Below, in pieces: positions 1-7,246 of a stretch of DNA of 13,116 nt. The stretch spans positions 1 to 13,116 of the forward strand of contig JANPGC010000110.1 of assembly GCA_031423755.1 (NCBI GenBank), written 5' to 3'. The position numbers and the translations under genes were made by a program. The DNA is from JANMEX01 sp031423755. Lineage in GTDB: Bacteria; Pseudomonadota; Alphaproteobacteria; Rhizobiales; Rhizobiaceae. Numbering within the stretch: position 1 is the first letter of the stretch; the number at the start of each line of letters is the position of its first letter. The notes under the pieces are model-generated. The model was given only the letters and a program-made list of their open reading frames with translations. It was not told the origin of the DNA and ran no database searches.

Positions 1-854
1 GCAAGTTTCAACAGTTTGCGGCTGATCGTTGGCTCATGCTCAAACACATCAAGGCCGGCACCGGCAAGCTTGCCATCCGCCACCAATTTGACGAGGGCCT
101 CTTCGTCAATGATGCCGCCGCGGGCGGTGTTGACGATGTAGGCCGAGGGCTGCATCAGCGCCAGACGCCGCGACGACAACAGATGGAATGTGGCGGGCGT
201 CGACGGACAGTTGACCGAGATAATGTCCATGCGGGCGAGCATCTGGTCGAGGCTTTCCCAATAGCTCGCCTCAAGCTCGCCTTCGGTTTTCTCGTCGATG
301 CGGTGGCGGTTGTGATAGTGGATCGACAGGCCGAAAGCCTTGGCGCGTCGGGCAACCGACGCTCCGATGCGACCCATGCCGACAATGCCGAGCCGCTTGC
401 CGCGCAAGCGGTGGCCAAGCATCCATGTCGGCGACCAGCCCGCCCATTTGCCGCCGCCGCGCAAGACGTTCGCACCCTCGGTCAGGCGGCGCGGCACTGC
501 CAATATCAGCGCCATCGTCATGTCGGCAGTGTCCTCGTTGAGGACGTTTGGTGTGTTGGTGACTGTGATGCCGCGCTTGTGTGCGGCCTCGACATCGATG
601 TTATCGACGCCGTTACCAAAATTGGCGATAAGCTTCAGGTCCGGCCCGGCTTTGGCGATGAGTTCTGCGGTGATCTTGTCAGTGACTGTCGGCACAAGCA
701 CTTCGGCTTTTTGCATCGCCGCTTCCAGCGCATCAGTATCCATCACCGTGTCATCCGCGTTCAGGCGCACATCAAACAGCTCGGCCATCCGGGTTTCAAC
801 CGGGTCCGGCAATTTGCGTGTGATGACCACCAGCGGCCGTTTGCGTGACGTCAT
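1..854 (-). CDS. D-isomer-specific 2-hydroxyacid dehydrogenase (glyoxylate/hydroxypyruvate reductase-like), 3' end missing
   Basis: This NAD(P)H-dependent oxidoreductase interconverts 2-keto acids and D-2-hydroxy acids in the cytoplasm; glyoxylate or hydroxypyruvate is a likely substrate, by inference. The frame stays open from ATG at 854 to the window edge, giving 284 codons of a family usually near 320-335 residues. The N-terminal substrate domain is followed by the Rossmann motif GMGRIG (about residues 159-164), the basic stretch HNRHR after the second strand (suggesting NADPH preference), NTARGG with the catalytic Arg (about 245), and GLDVFEHEP with the catalytic Glu (about 274). The catalytic His lies beyond the window. 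An AAGGGA ribosome binding site sits 5 bases before the ATG, and an in-frame stop lies just upstream of it, which fixes the start. It is divergent from the SH3 gene. The exact substrate is not decided. Confidence 0.95.
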   Translation of the reverse strand, partial: MTSRKRPLVVITRKLPDPVETRMAELFDVRLNADDTVMDTDALEAAMQKAEVLVPTVTDKITAELIAKAGPDLKLIANFGNGVDNIDVEAAHKRGITVTNTPNVLNEDTADMTMALILAVPRRLTEGANVLRGGGKWAGWSPTWMLGHRLRGKRLGIVGMGRIGASVARRAKAFGLSIHYHNRHRIDEKTEGELEASYWESLDQMLARMDIISVNCPSTPATFHLLSSRRLALMQPSAYIVNTARGGIIDEEALVKLVADGKLAGAGLDVFEHEPTISRKLLKL

Positions 855-883
855 TTTTGTCCCTTTTTAGCGAACCCGTTGAG

Positions 884-891
884 ACCTCCTT
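884..891 (-). other. Perfect Shine-Dalgarno-like AAGGAGGT without a start codon
   Basis: On the minus strand AAGGAGGT matches the 16S anti-SD fully, but no ATG, GTG or TTG follows within 12 bases. The dehydrogenase ATG lies about 29 bases downstream and has its own AAGGGA. It may be chance, a decayed upstream start, or a ribosome standby site. Confidence 0.3.
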
Positions 892-1023
892 AACCAAAAC
901 AGGCGAAGGTTCAAATCAGGGTTCGGTGACCTTCTCCTAACAAGAGCCGCAGCCGAACTCAAAGAAAAACGCCGGGTTGGGTTTTTCAGTATTTGTGCCG
1001 CGTTTGCGTTTCGAGGGATTGCC

Positions 1024-1575
1024 ATGTTCAGAGTCCAGTCGCTCCTCAGTGCAGCTATTGCCTGCGCGCTTCTTGCCGCCCTTTCGGGCGTAAATTCAGC
1101 ATCCGCAGGCGAGGCACAGGCGGCAATCATGGGGCCAAGCGGCCTGCCATTGCCGCGCTTCGTCTCGCTGAAATCCAACCGTATCAATCTGCGCGTCGGA
1201 CCCGGTCGCGACTATGCGGTCCAGTGGCTTTACGTGAAACCTGGTCTGCCAGTCGAAATTGTTCAGGAATATGACAACTGGCGGCGCATCCGCGATTCGG
1301 ACGGCACCGAAGGCTGGGTGCTGCAGACACTGCTGTCCGGGAAACGCGCGGGACTCGCCGCTCCTTGGGGCAAAGATGGCGGGGCAGAGCCGGTGCCGCT
1401 GTTCGCCCGTGCGGAAGAGAGTGCGTCTTTGGCGGCAAAGCTCGAACCCGGCGTGCTCGGCAAGGTCACGGCATGCGACGGCAACTGGTGCAAGTTCGAG
1501 GCCTCAGGCTACGACGGCTTCGTGCGCCAGACTGACATTTGGGGAGCCTATCCGGGCGAGCAGTTCGACGAGTAA
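1024..1575 (+). CDS. Exported protein with two bacterial SH3-like domains
   Basis: This is a 183-residue periplasmic or envelope protein. Residues 1-28 form a typical Sec signal peptide (hydrophobic core, then SASA before Gly29). Two SH3-like units follow. The first, about 45-105, contains NLRVGPG and EGWVLQ, hallmarks of the SH3_4/DUF1058 bacterial SH3 family. The second, about 120-175, contains VTACDGNWCKF and GFVRQTDIWG. Such domains bind peptidoglycan or proline-rich partners; no catalytic domain is present. Cys151 and Cys156 could form a disulfide. GAGGG at 1013-1017 lies 6 bases before the ATG and supports this start. The gene runs toward the DUF1287 gene with a 12-base gap and no visible terminator. 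The family assignment is firm; the biological role is unknown. Confidence 0.93.
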   Translation: MFRVQSLLSAAIACALLAALSGVNSASAGEAQAAIMGPSGLPLPRFVSLKSNRINLRVGPGRDYAVQWLYVKPGLPVEIVQEYDNWRRIRDSDGTEGWVLQTLLSGKRAGLAAPWGKDGGAEPVPLFARAEESASLAAKLEPGVLGKVTACDGNWCKFEASGYDGFVRQTDIWGAYPGEQFDE

Positions 1576-1587
1576 GACGAGGACGTT

Positions 1588-2184
1588 TCAAACCGAATAG
1601 CGGTAACGCCCTGTAATCTCAAACGCTGTCAGCATATCCTCCATGTGCGCACCGCCGCCGATGTTGTGGATCACCAGCGGCCTTGAATTGTCGTCGCTCA
1701 TCTGGTCCGCCACCAACGCGATGTGCGGCAGATGGCCCGGCAGCATCACCGTGACGATATCACCCGGTAGATAGGCGCCCGGATCATCCGGCACGGGTTT
1801 GGCTGCACCCTTGCGTTTGAAGAACGTCTGCAGGTTCGGAACCCGCCGGTGGTCAATGTTGGAGTCAGTCCGCTTCAGACCCCACATTTTCGGATAGGCG
1901 CCAAATGCTGACTTCATATCGGCGTTGACCAGCTTTTGCAGATCAACACCCATGGCATCGCGATAGGCGCGGATGATCACGTCTGTGCACACGCCAGCCT
2001 CGCGCGGCACGTCGCCGCCGGGAAAGGCAATCCGGCGATAGCTTGGATCATAGGAAACTGTGACGCCGATCTGTGTTTTGGCAGCATCAATGAGCTTTTG
2101 CGCCCACGGCCCGGCGGCGGCGCGCGCCGCGCATGGCAAGGCCAGCGAAACGGAAAACCCGAGAACGGCGCGGCGTGTGACCAT
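1588..2184 (-). CDS. Exported DUF1287 family protein, probable NlpC/P60-like fold
   Basis: A 198-residue protein of the DUF1287 family. The N-terminus has TRR followed by a hydrophobic stretch and Ala-rich cleavage region (about residue 22), so export by Sec or, given the twin arginine, Tat is likely. Conserved features I can see are GVCTDV (Cys66), DHRRVPNL (about 111-118), PGDIV (about 140-144), LPHIALV (His154) and HNIGGG (173-178). The Cys, His and polar residue arrangement resembles papain-like NlpC/P60 enzymes, so amidase or peptidase activity on cell wall or peptides is an inference, not shown. The ATG at 2184 has no clear Shine-Dalgarno. It lies 44 bases downstream of irr on the same strand and could be co-transcribed with it. 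Together with the convergent SH3 gene it suggests an envelope-related pair. Confidence 0.92.
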   Translation of the reverse strand: MVTRRAVLGFSVSLALPCAARAAAGPWAQKLIDAAKTQIGVTVSYDPSYRRIAFPGGDVPREAGVCTDVIIRAYRDAMGVDLQKLVNADMKSAFGAYPKMWGLKRTDSNIDHRRVPNLQTFFKRKGAAKPVPDDPGAYLPGDIVTVMLPGHLPHIALVADQMSDDNSRPLVIHNIGGGAHMEDMLTAFEITGRYRYSV

Positions 2185-2228
2185 GCGTCAGAATAACGGA
2201 CGCATTGTGACAAAATTCCGGCGCGAAT

Positions 2229-2636
2229 TCAGGCCGTCTTGCGGCGCAGCCGCACGATCACATCTACGTGGGTGATCTCGTAGCCATCCGGAGCAACCGG
2301 AAGGCCGCCGACTGACACCTGGCCTTCGGGGATATCGATGACTGTGTTGTCGCCCTCGACGAGGAAATGGTGGTGATTGGAGACATTGGTGTCGAAGAAC
2401 GTCTTGGTGCCGTCCATCGACAACGGGCGCAAAAGGCCAGCTTGCGTGAACTGGTGCAGATTGTTGTAGACCGTGGCCAACGACACTGGCACCGATGCCT
2501 GCAAGGCTTCAAAATGCAAGTCCTCAGCCGTGAAGTGACGGTCGCCGTGGCGGAAAATCATGTTGGCCAAGTCACAGCGTTGCCGAGTCGGCCGCAAGCC
2601 GACCTTGCGCAGACGGTCTTCAATCGACAATGGCAT
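2229..2636 (-). CDS. irr: Fur-family iron response regulator Irr
   Basis: Irr is the Fur-superfamily repressor/activator that controls iron and haem genes in Rhizobiales. The 135-residue product has the signature GLRPTRQR (13-20), the helix-turn-helix region with VPVSLATVYNNLHQF (49-63), and the Irr-type triple His in NVSNHHHF (88-90) followed by EGDNTVIDIP. The frame is open upstream to 2825, but that extension does not look like Irr. ATG 2636 places the conserved N-terminus at the start, and a promoter-like element at 2700-2728 lies downstream of the longer starts. A GTG at 2648 is the main alternative. The GCPWHD haem regulatory motif of Bradyrhizobium Irr is absent, as in other short rhizobial Irr proteins. 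It is divergent from fabA, a neighbourhood I know from Rhizobiales. Confidence 0.92.
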   Translation of the reverse strand: MPLSIEDRLRKVGLRPTRQRCDLANMIFRHGDRHFTAEDLHFEALQASVPVSLATVYNNLHQFTQAGLLRPLSMDGTKTFFDTNVSNHHHFLVEGDNTVIDIPEGQVSVGGLPVAPDGYEITHVDVIVRLRRKTA

Positions 2637-2699
2637 TCCAGCAAACACGTTTGGCAGCCTTTCGTCAGGGGTCCGGCAATTAGGCGTCAGACACAAAAT

Positions 2700-2728
2700 C
2701 ATATACAGGGCGCATGAAAGCAGCGCAA
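2700..2728 (-). promoter_or_regulatory. Candidate irr promoter
   Basis: On the minus strand TTGCGC (2723-2728) and TATATG (2700-2705) are separated by 17 bases. Transcription would start near 2693, giving a leader of about 57 bases to the ATG at 2636. The match to consensus is partial. Confidence 0.35.
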
Positions 2729-2747
2729 CAAGGCGGAAAGCGGCTTG

Positions 2748-2779
2748 TTGACGCGGATTGTCAAGTTTTCGGGTAAAAT
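2748..2779 (+). promoter_or_regulatory. Candidate fabA operon promoter
   Basis: TTGACG at 2748-2753 is a good -35 element and TAAAAT at 2774-2779 a fair -10, but the 20-base spacing is too long for a standard housekeeping promoter. The region is the only space before fabA, so some promoter must lie here. Confidence 0.25.
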
Positions 2780-2890
2780 TCCTACGCACTGCCGGGATGT
2801 AAAGCCCAACGCCACTGTTTCCCAAGCCGTTTTCGTATGATAGTGCAAAACCAGATTTGCCTTAGGGGCAACGCAACACAGGGTTTGGAC

Positions 2891-3412
2891 ATGGCTGAGC
2901 AGAAATCTAGCTACGGATACGAGGAACTGCTTTCTTGTGCGCGCGGCGAGATGTTCGGGCAAGGCAACGCTCAACTGCCGTCGCCGCCGATGCTGATGTT
3001 TGACCGTATCACCGAGATTTCCGAAGCCGGCGGCGCGCATGACAAGGGCTACATTCGTGCCGAATTCGACATCAGGCCGGACCTGTGGTTCTTCCCTTGC
3101 CACTTTATAGGCAACCCGATCATGCCCGGGTGCCTTGGCTTGGATGCGATGTGGCAATTGACCGGCTTCTACCTTGGCTGGCTCGGCGAGTCCGGCTACG
3201 GCATGGCGCTGTCGACTGGTGAAGTGAAATTCAAGGGCATGGTCACGCCAAAGACCAAAATTGTCGAATACGGCATAGACTTCAAGCGCGTGATGCGCGG
3301 CCGTCTTGTGCTCGGCATTGCCGACGGTTGGGTGAAGGCTGACGGCGAACAGATTTACACAGCTTCCGACCTCAAGGTCGGCCTTTCCAAAGTCAGTTCC
3401 GCAGCGTCTTGA
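2891..3412 (+). CDS. fabA: 3-hydroxydecanoyl-ACP dehydratase/isomerase FabA
   Basis: FabA dehydrates 3-hydroxydecanoyl-ACP and isomerises trans-2- to cis-3-decenoyl-ACP, the branch point to unsaturated fatty acids in type II synthesis. The 173-residue product matches the usual length (E. coli about 172). The hot-dog fold active-site region reads FFPCHFIGNP with catalytic His71, then MPGCLGLDAMWQL with Asp85. The open frame begins 18 codons upstream, but ATG 2891 has AGGG seven bases before it and starts with the family-typical MAEQKSSY, so I use it. It is the first gene of fabA-fabB-fabI, is divergent from irr, and is followed by fabB after 52 bases. Confidence 0.98.
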   Translation: MAEQKSSYGYEELLSCARGEMFGQGNAQLPSPPMLMFDRITEISEAGGAHDKGYIRAEFDIRPDLWFFPCHFIGNPIMPGCLGLDAMWQLTGFYLGWLGESGYGMALSTGEVKFKGMVTPKTKIVEYGIDFKRVMRGRLVLGIADGWVKADGEQIYTASDLKVGLSKVSSAAS

Positions 3413-3464
3413 ACCATGGGCACGCAATGGCTGAAAACATGACCAGAACCACAGGGAACGTTAG

Positions 3465-4682
3465 ATGAGACGGGTTGTCGTGACGGGCATGGGGATTGTG
3501 TCCTCCATCGGAAACAACACGCAGGAAGTGCTTGCGTCCCTGCGCGAGGCGAAGTCTGGCATCACTGCCGCCGAAGATTACACAAGGCTCGGCTTCCGCT
3601 GTCAGGTGCATGGCGCGCCACAGCTTGATCCGGAGACCATGGTTGACCGTCGCGCGATGCGCTTCCATGGCCGAGGGACGGCCTGGAATCATGTCGCGAT
3701 GGATCAGGCGATCCTGGATGCAGGGCTTGAAGACAGCGAAGTTTCCAACGAGCGCACAGGCATCATCATGGGTTCGGGCGGACCTTCCACACGCACGATT
3801 GTCGAGTCCGCCGACATCACCCGCGAAAAGGGCCCCAAGCGGGTGGGGCCGTTTGCAGTGCCAAAAGCCATGTCCTCGACCGCGTCGGCCACCCTTGCCA
3901 CCAATTTCAAGATCAAGGGCGTGAACTACTCGATCTCATCCGCCTGCGCGACCTCCAACCATTGCATCGGCAACGCCTACGAGCTGATCCAGTGGGGCAA
4001 GCAAGACCGGGTGTTCGCCGGCGGTTGCGAGGATCTCGACTGGACGCTGTCGGTGCTGTTTGACGCGATGGGCGCGATGTCGTCGAACTTCAACGACACG
4101 CCGCAAGTTGCCTCACGCGCCTATGACAAAAACCGCGACGGCTTTGTAATCGCCGGCGGCGCAGGCGTGCTTGTGCTCGAAGAACTGGAGACGGCCAAGG
4201 CGCGCGGTGCCAAGATTTACGGCGAAATTACCGGCTATGGCGCAACGTCCGATGGCTACGACATGGTTGCCCCGTCAGGCGAGGGCGCGGCGCGCTGCAT
4301 GCGCCAGGCGATGGCGACTGTTAAGGGGACAGTCGGCTACATCAATCCGCATGCAACCTCGACCCCTGTCGGCGACCGGCAGGAAATTGCCGCCATCCGC
4401 GAAGTGTTTGGCGCAAATGTCCCGCCGATTGCCGCAACGAAGTCGCTCACCGGCCATTCACTTGGTGCCACCGGCGTTCAGGAGGCGATTTACTCGCTGC
4501 TGATGATGAACAACGGCTTCATTTGCGAGAGCGCGCATATAGACGAGATCGACCCGGACTTCGCCGATCTGCCGATTGTGCGCAAGCGCATGGACGATGT
4601 GAAACTTGACACGGTCCTGTCCAATTCCTTCGGGTTTGGCGGCACCAATGCGACGCTGGTTTTCCAGCGCCTTGACCGCTGA
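3465..4682 (+). CDS. fabB: 3-oxoacyl-ACP synthase I FabB
   Basis: This is the condensing enzyme that elongates acyl-ACP with malonyl-ACP and is needed to extend the cis-3-decenoyl-ACP made by FabA. The 405-residue thiolase-fold protein has the full Cys-His-His set: Cys161 in SSACATSNHC, His296 in NPHATSTPVGD, Lys326 and His331 in KSLTGHSLGATG. The C-terminal FGFGGTNA loop is present. Its length is practically that of E. coli FabB (406), and the PHATSTPVGD signature separates it from FabF-type enzymes. GGGA lies 9 bases before the ATG. It is followed after 11 bases by fabI, so the three genes almost certainly form one operon. Confidence 0.98.
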   Translation: MRRVVVTGMGIVSSIGNNTQEVLASLREAKSGITAAEDYTRLGFRCQVHGAPQLDPETMVDRRAMRFHGRGTAWNHVAMDQAILDAGLEDSEVSNERTGIIMGSGGPSTRTIVESADITREKGPKRVGPFAVPKAMSSTASATLATNFKIKGVNYSISSACATSNHCIGNAYELIQWGKQDRVFAGGCEDLDWTLSVLFDAMGAMSSNFNDTPQVASRAYDKNRDGFVIAGGAGVLVLEELETAKARGAKIYGEITGYGATSDGYDMVAPSGEGAARCMRQAMATVKGTVGYINPHATSTPVGDRQEIAAIREVFGANVPPIAATKSLTGHSLGATGVQEAIYSLLMMNNGFICESAHIDEIDPDFADLPIVRKRMDDVKLDTVLSNSFGFGGTNATLVFQRLDR

Positions 4683-4693
4683 GGAATGAAAGA

Positions 4694-5500
4694 ATGACCG
4701 GAATAATGGCGGGCAAGCGCGGCCTCATCATGGGTGTCGCCAACGGCCACTCGATTGCCTGGGGCATTGCAAGGGAACTGGCCAAAGAAGGCGCGGAACT
4801 TGCCTTTACCTATCAGGGCGATGCTTTCGGCAAACGGGTTGCTCCGCTGGCGGCGGAAGCCGGGTCGGACTTTCTTCTGGACTGCGATGTCGAGGACATA
4901 GCCTCAGTCGACGCTGCGTTTGCTGCCATTGAGAAGCGCTGGGGCCGGTTGGATTTTGTTGTTCACGCCATCGGCTTTTCTGACAAGAATGAACTCAAGG
5001 GCCGCTATGTCGATTCGACGACCCGCGAGAATTTCACGCGGACCATGGTGATCTCGGCCTATTCCTTCACCGAAGTGGCGCAGCGCGCAGGCAGACTGAT
5101 GTCGGCAGGCGGCTCCATGCTGACGCTAACCTACGGCGGTTCGGTGCGCGTCATGCCCAACTACAATGTGATGGGTGTCGCCAAGGCGGCGCTGGAAGCG
5201 TCCGTTCGTTATCTCGCCGCTGATTTTGGACCCGACGGCATCCGCGTGAATGCGATATCGGCAGGCCCGGTGCGCACCTTGGCGGGCGCGGGCATTTCCG
5301 ATGCGCGGGCGATGCTCAACTATCAGGCCCGCAACGCGCCGCTGCGACGCACGGTGTCGATTGAGGACGTTGGCAAGTCGGCGCTTTATCTGCTGTCTGA
5401 TCTTTCCAGCGGCGTGACCGGCGACATTCATTATGTCGATTCCGGCTATTCCAACATGTCCATGCCAACGCTTGATGAGTTGAAGCGGCTCGACAGCTAA
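4694..5500 (+). CDS. fabI: Enoyl-ACP reductase (NADH) FabI
   Basis: FabI performs the last reduction of each fatty acid elongation cycle. The 268-residue short-chain dehydrogenase-like protein has the FabI cofactor loop GVANGHSIAWGIA (about 14-26), the HAIGF motif (91-95), Tyr147, and the catalytic Tyr157-x6-Lys164 in PNYNVMGVAK. Gly94 corresponds to E. coli Gly93, whose substitution gives triclosan resistance, so this allele has the sensitive-type residue at that position. GAGGA overlaps the fabB stop codon region and lies 8 bases before the ATG, suggesting translational coupling. A second ATG (Met5) is possible but less well placed. It completes the fabA-fabB-fabI cluster. Confidence 0.97.
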   Translation: MTGIMAGKRGLIMGVANGHSIAWGIARELAKEGAELAFTYQGDAFGKRVAPLAAEAGSDFLLDCDVEDIASVDAAFAAIEKRWGRLDFVVHAIGFSDKNELKGRYVDSTTRENFTRTMVISAYSFTEVAQRAGRLMSAGGSMLTLTYGGSVRVMPNYNVMGVAKAALEASVRYLAADFGPDGIRVNAISAGPVRTLAGAGISDARAMLNYQARNAPLRRTVSIEDVGKSALYLLSDLSSGVTGDIHYVDSGYSNMSMPTLDELKRLDS

Positions 5501-5619
5501 CGCTTCGCTAACCACGAACTGTAAATCGGCATTGAATGCCACGCGTTCCCCGGCGCTGTCAGGACTGGTTAATGGTTTGTCGTCATGGTTCCCTGACGAG
5601 ATTTGTGGACGGGGAATCC

Positions 5620-7176
5620 ATGTATTCGGGACTGACGAACAAGCAGCGGGTTTTGAGCATTGCCGCGAGCGCCTTTGGCGGAGGCATGCTCGGGCTTTGG
5701 GCGCTGAAGCTCGCGACCGCTGCCGCGTCTGTCGATCAACTGCCCGTATCCACCACGGCCGGCATCATTGCAGGGCTTTCGGCACTTGCCGCCAGCGGCG
5801 CGGCGCTCGCCTTTTTCTCCGGCATTGACGAAAACGTCGAGCGCTCGCAAAAATCTGCGATGATTGACCCACTCACCGAGCTTTTCTCAAAGTCCGGCAT
5901 TGTTGATCTCGTCGAAAAACAGCTTTCGGCGCAAAGCCGGACAGACCGGCGCTCTTTCCTGGTCGATGTTGAAATCGACCGGTTCAAGGATTTCAACGAC
6001 ATTCATGGCTACAATGCCGGCGACGAACTCATACGGCAGATCGGCTCCAGGCTTGAGAAACTGGTCGGCACCATTGGTCAGGTCGGCCGGTTTGGAGGCG
6101 GCGAGTTTGGACTCATCTTGCAGACAACTGACAATCCCGAAGAGATCGAAGCGGTCTCGGAACATCTGATCGACATGCTTTCCGGCACTTACAAGGTTGA
6201 TGGCATCGTCGCGGCGATGACGTGCAGTCTCGGCATTGTCGAGATCAAATCCGGCGCCAGTGTTGCCGATACGGTGCGCGGCGCGCACATGGCGCTCAAA
6301 CAGACGCGGATGAGCGGGCGCGGATGCTGGACACTCTACTCCGATGAGATGAATGTGCGGGAAGAATACCGCCACTGGATCGAAGTGGAAATGCGCAGCG
6401 CGCTCAAGCGCAACGAGTTCCACCTCTACTATCAACCGCAATTCAACATCACCGACGGCACAATCCGCGGCTTTGAGGCGCTGATCCGCTGGAAGCATCC
6501 AACCCGCGGTTATATTCCGCCGCTCGACTTCATCAAGATCGCCGAGGAAACCGGTTACATCAACGTGCTTGGCCGCTGGGCAATCATGCAGGCCTGCCGT
6601 GATGCGCTTGACTTTCCAAATGACGTGCCGATTGCTGTCAACATTTCCCCGATGCAATTCCTGACCGGCGACATTATCAAGATCGTCAAAGATTCGCTCG
6701 CCAAGACCGGCCTTCCTCCGCACCGGCTTGAACTGGAAGTGACGGAATCGACGCTTATCGAAGATCGCACGCGCGCTGCGGAAGTGTTTGATAAACTTGC
6801 GCAATTGGGCGTCCAGATCGCTATTGACGACTTTGGCACTGGTTACTCCAATCTGGGCTACTTGGCGGACCTTCCATTCAAGAAGCTGAAAATCGACAAG
6901 ACATTCATCGACAGGATTGAGCGCGACATGCACATGGCGCAGATCGTATCCGCGATCATTGCGTTGGCGCGCGCGCTTGGCGCCACGGCTGTCGCCGAAG
7001 GTGTTGAATCGCACAATCAGGAAGTGTTGCTGAGGGCGGCGGGCTGCACAGTCATCCAAGGCTTCCTGTTCGGCAAGCCGCAGCCAAAGCACATTGCCGT
7101 CAAGACGGCCAATCTCGACTTTTCAGAGCGGGATTCGGCAACGAGCGCAAAGCCAAGCTTTGCGCGGGTTGCATAA
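5620..7176 (+). CDS. Membrane-anchored GGDEF/EAL protein, likely c-di-GMP phosphodiesterase (first paralogue)
   Basis: The 518-residue protein has two N-terminal hydrophobic segments (about 11-35 and 46-68), a GGDEF domain (about 80-245) and an EAL domain (about 255-490). The GGDEF signature reads GGGEF (159-163): the third-position acidic residue is lost, so cyclase activity is unlikely. The EAL domain keeps every catalytic marker I can check: EAL (286-288), Asn341, Glu373 and Glu376, DDFGTGYS (403-410), Lys424, Glu460 and Gln480. I infer hydrolysis of c-di-GMP to pGpG at the inner membrane, with the GGDEF domain perhaps sensing GTP. The frame opens at 5536, but ATG 5620 has GGGGA upstream and matches the next gene's start. 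It follows fabI after 119 bases and may have its own promoter. Confidence 0.94.
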   Translation: MYSGLTNKQRVLSIAASAFGGGMLGLWALKLATAAASVDQLPVSTTAGIIAGLSALAASGAALAFFSGIDENVERSQKSAMIDPLTELFSKSGIVDLVEKQLSAQSRTDRRSFLVDVEIDRFKDFNDIHGYNAGDELIRQIGSRLEKLVGTIGQVGRFGGGEFGLILQTTDNPEEIEAVSEHLIDMLSGTYKVDGIVAAMTCSLGIVEIKSGASVADTVRGAHMALKQTRMSGRGCWTLYSDEMNVREEYRHWIEVEMRSALKRNEFHLYYQPQFNITDGTIRGFEALIRWKHPTRGYIPPLDFIKIAEETGYINVLGRWAIMQACRDALDFPNDVPIAVNISPMQFLTGDIIKIVKDSLAKTGLPPHRLELEVTESTLIEDRTRAAEVFDKLAQLGVQIAIDDFGTGYSNLGYLADLPFKKLKIDKTFIDRIERDMHMAQIVSAIIALARALGATAVAEGVESHNQEVLLRAAGCTVIQGFLFGKPQPKHIAVKTANLDFSERDSATSAKPSFARVA

Positions 7177-7246
7177 AAGGCGAACTTTCTCAAATCGCAT
7201 CAGTTAAGACATCTTCGCTAGCATCAGTACCTTAGGAGTCTATGCA

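Noticed and set aside
159..163. Possibility that the window holds a defence, phage or CRISPR system.
   Set aside because: I looked for integrases, transposases, nucleases, toxin pairs and regularly spaced repeats across the window and found none; the recognised genes are housekeeping, signalling and envelope genes.
36..848. Long open frame on the plus strand (270 codons).
   Set aside because: It lies antisense to the dehydrogenase, whose minus-strand frame has clear family motifs. The plus-strand translation shows no domain and comes from high-GC codon bias.
905..934. GAAGGT/ACCTTC inverted repeat between the dehydrogenase and SH3 genes.
   Set aside because: Six pairs with an 18-base loop and no T tract could easily occur by chance.
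2699..3427. 242-codon open frame on the minus strand.
   Set aside because: It is antisense to fabA and the irr-fabA promoter region and has no recognisable content.
5556..5596. GTCAGG/CCTGAC inverted repeat and a TTAACC motif before the first GGDEF/EAL gene, possibly a CtrA site or attenuator.
   Set aside because: The stem is only six pairs with a loop of about 29 bases, and the TTAACC match lacks the TTAA-N7-TTAA form.
5887..7092. 401-codon open frame on the minus strand.
   Set aside because: It is antisense to the first GGDEF/EAL gene, which has intact catalytic motifs. Long antisense frames are expected in such GC-rich genes.
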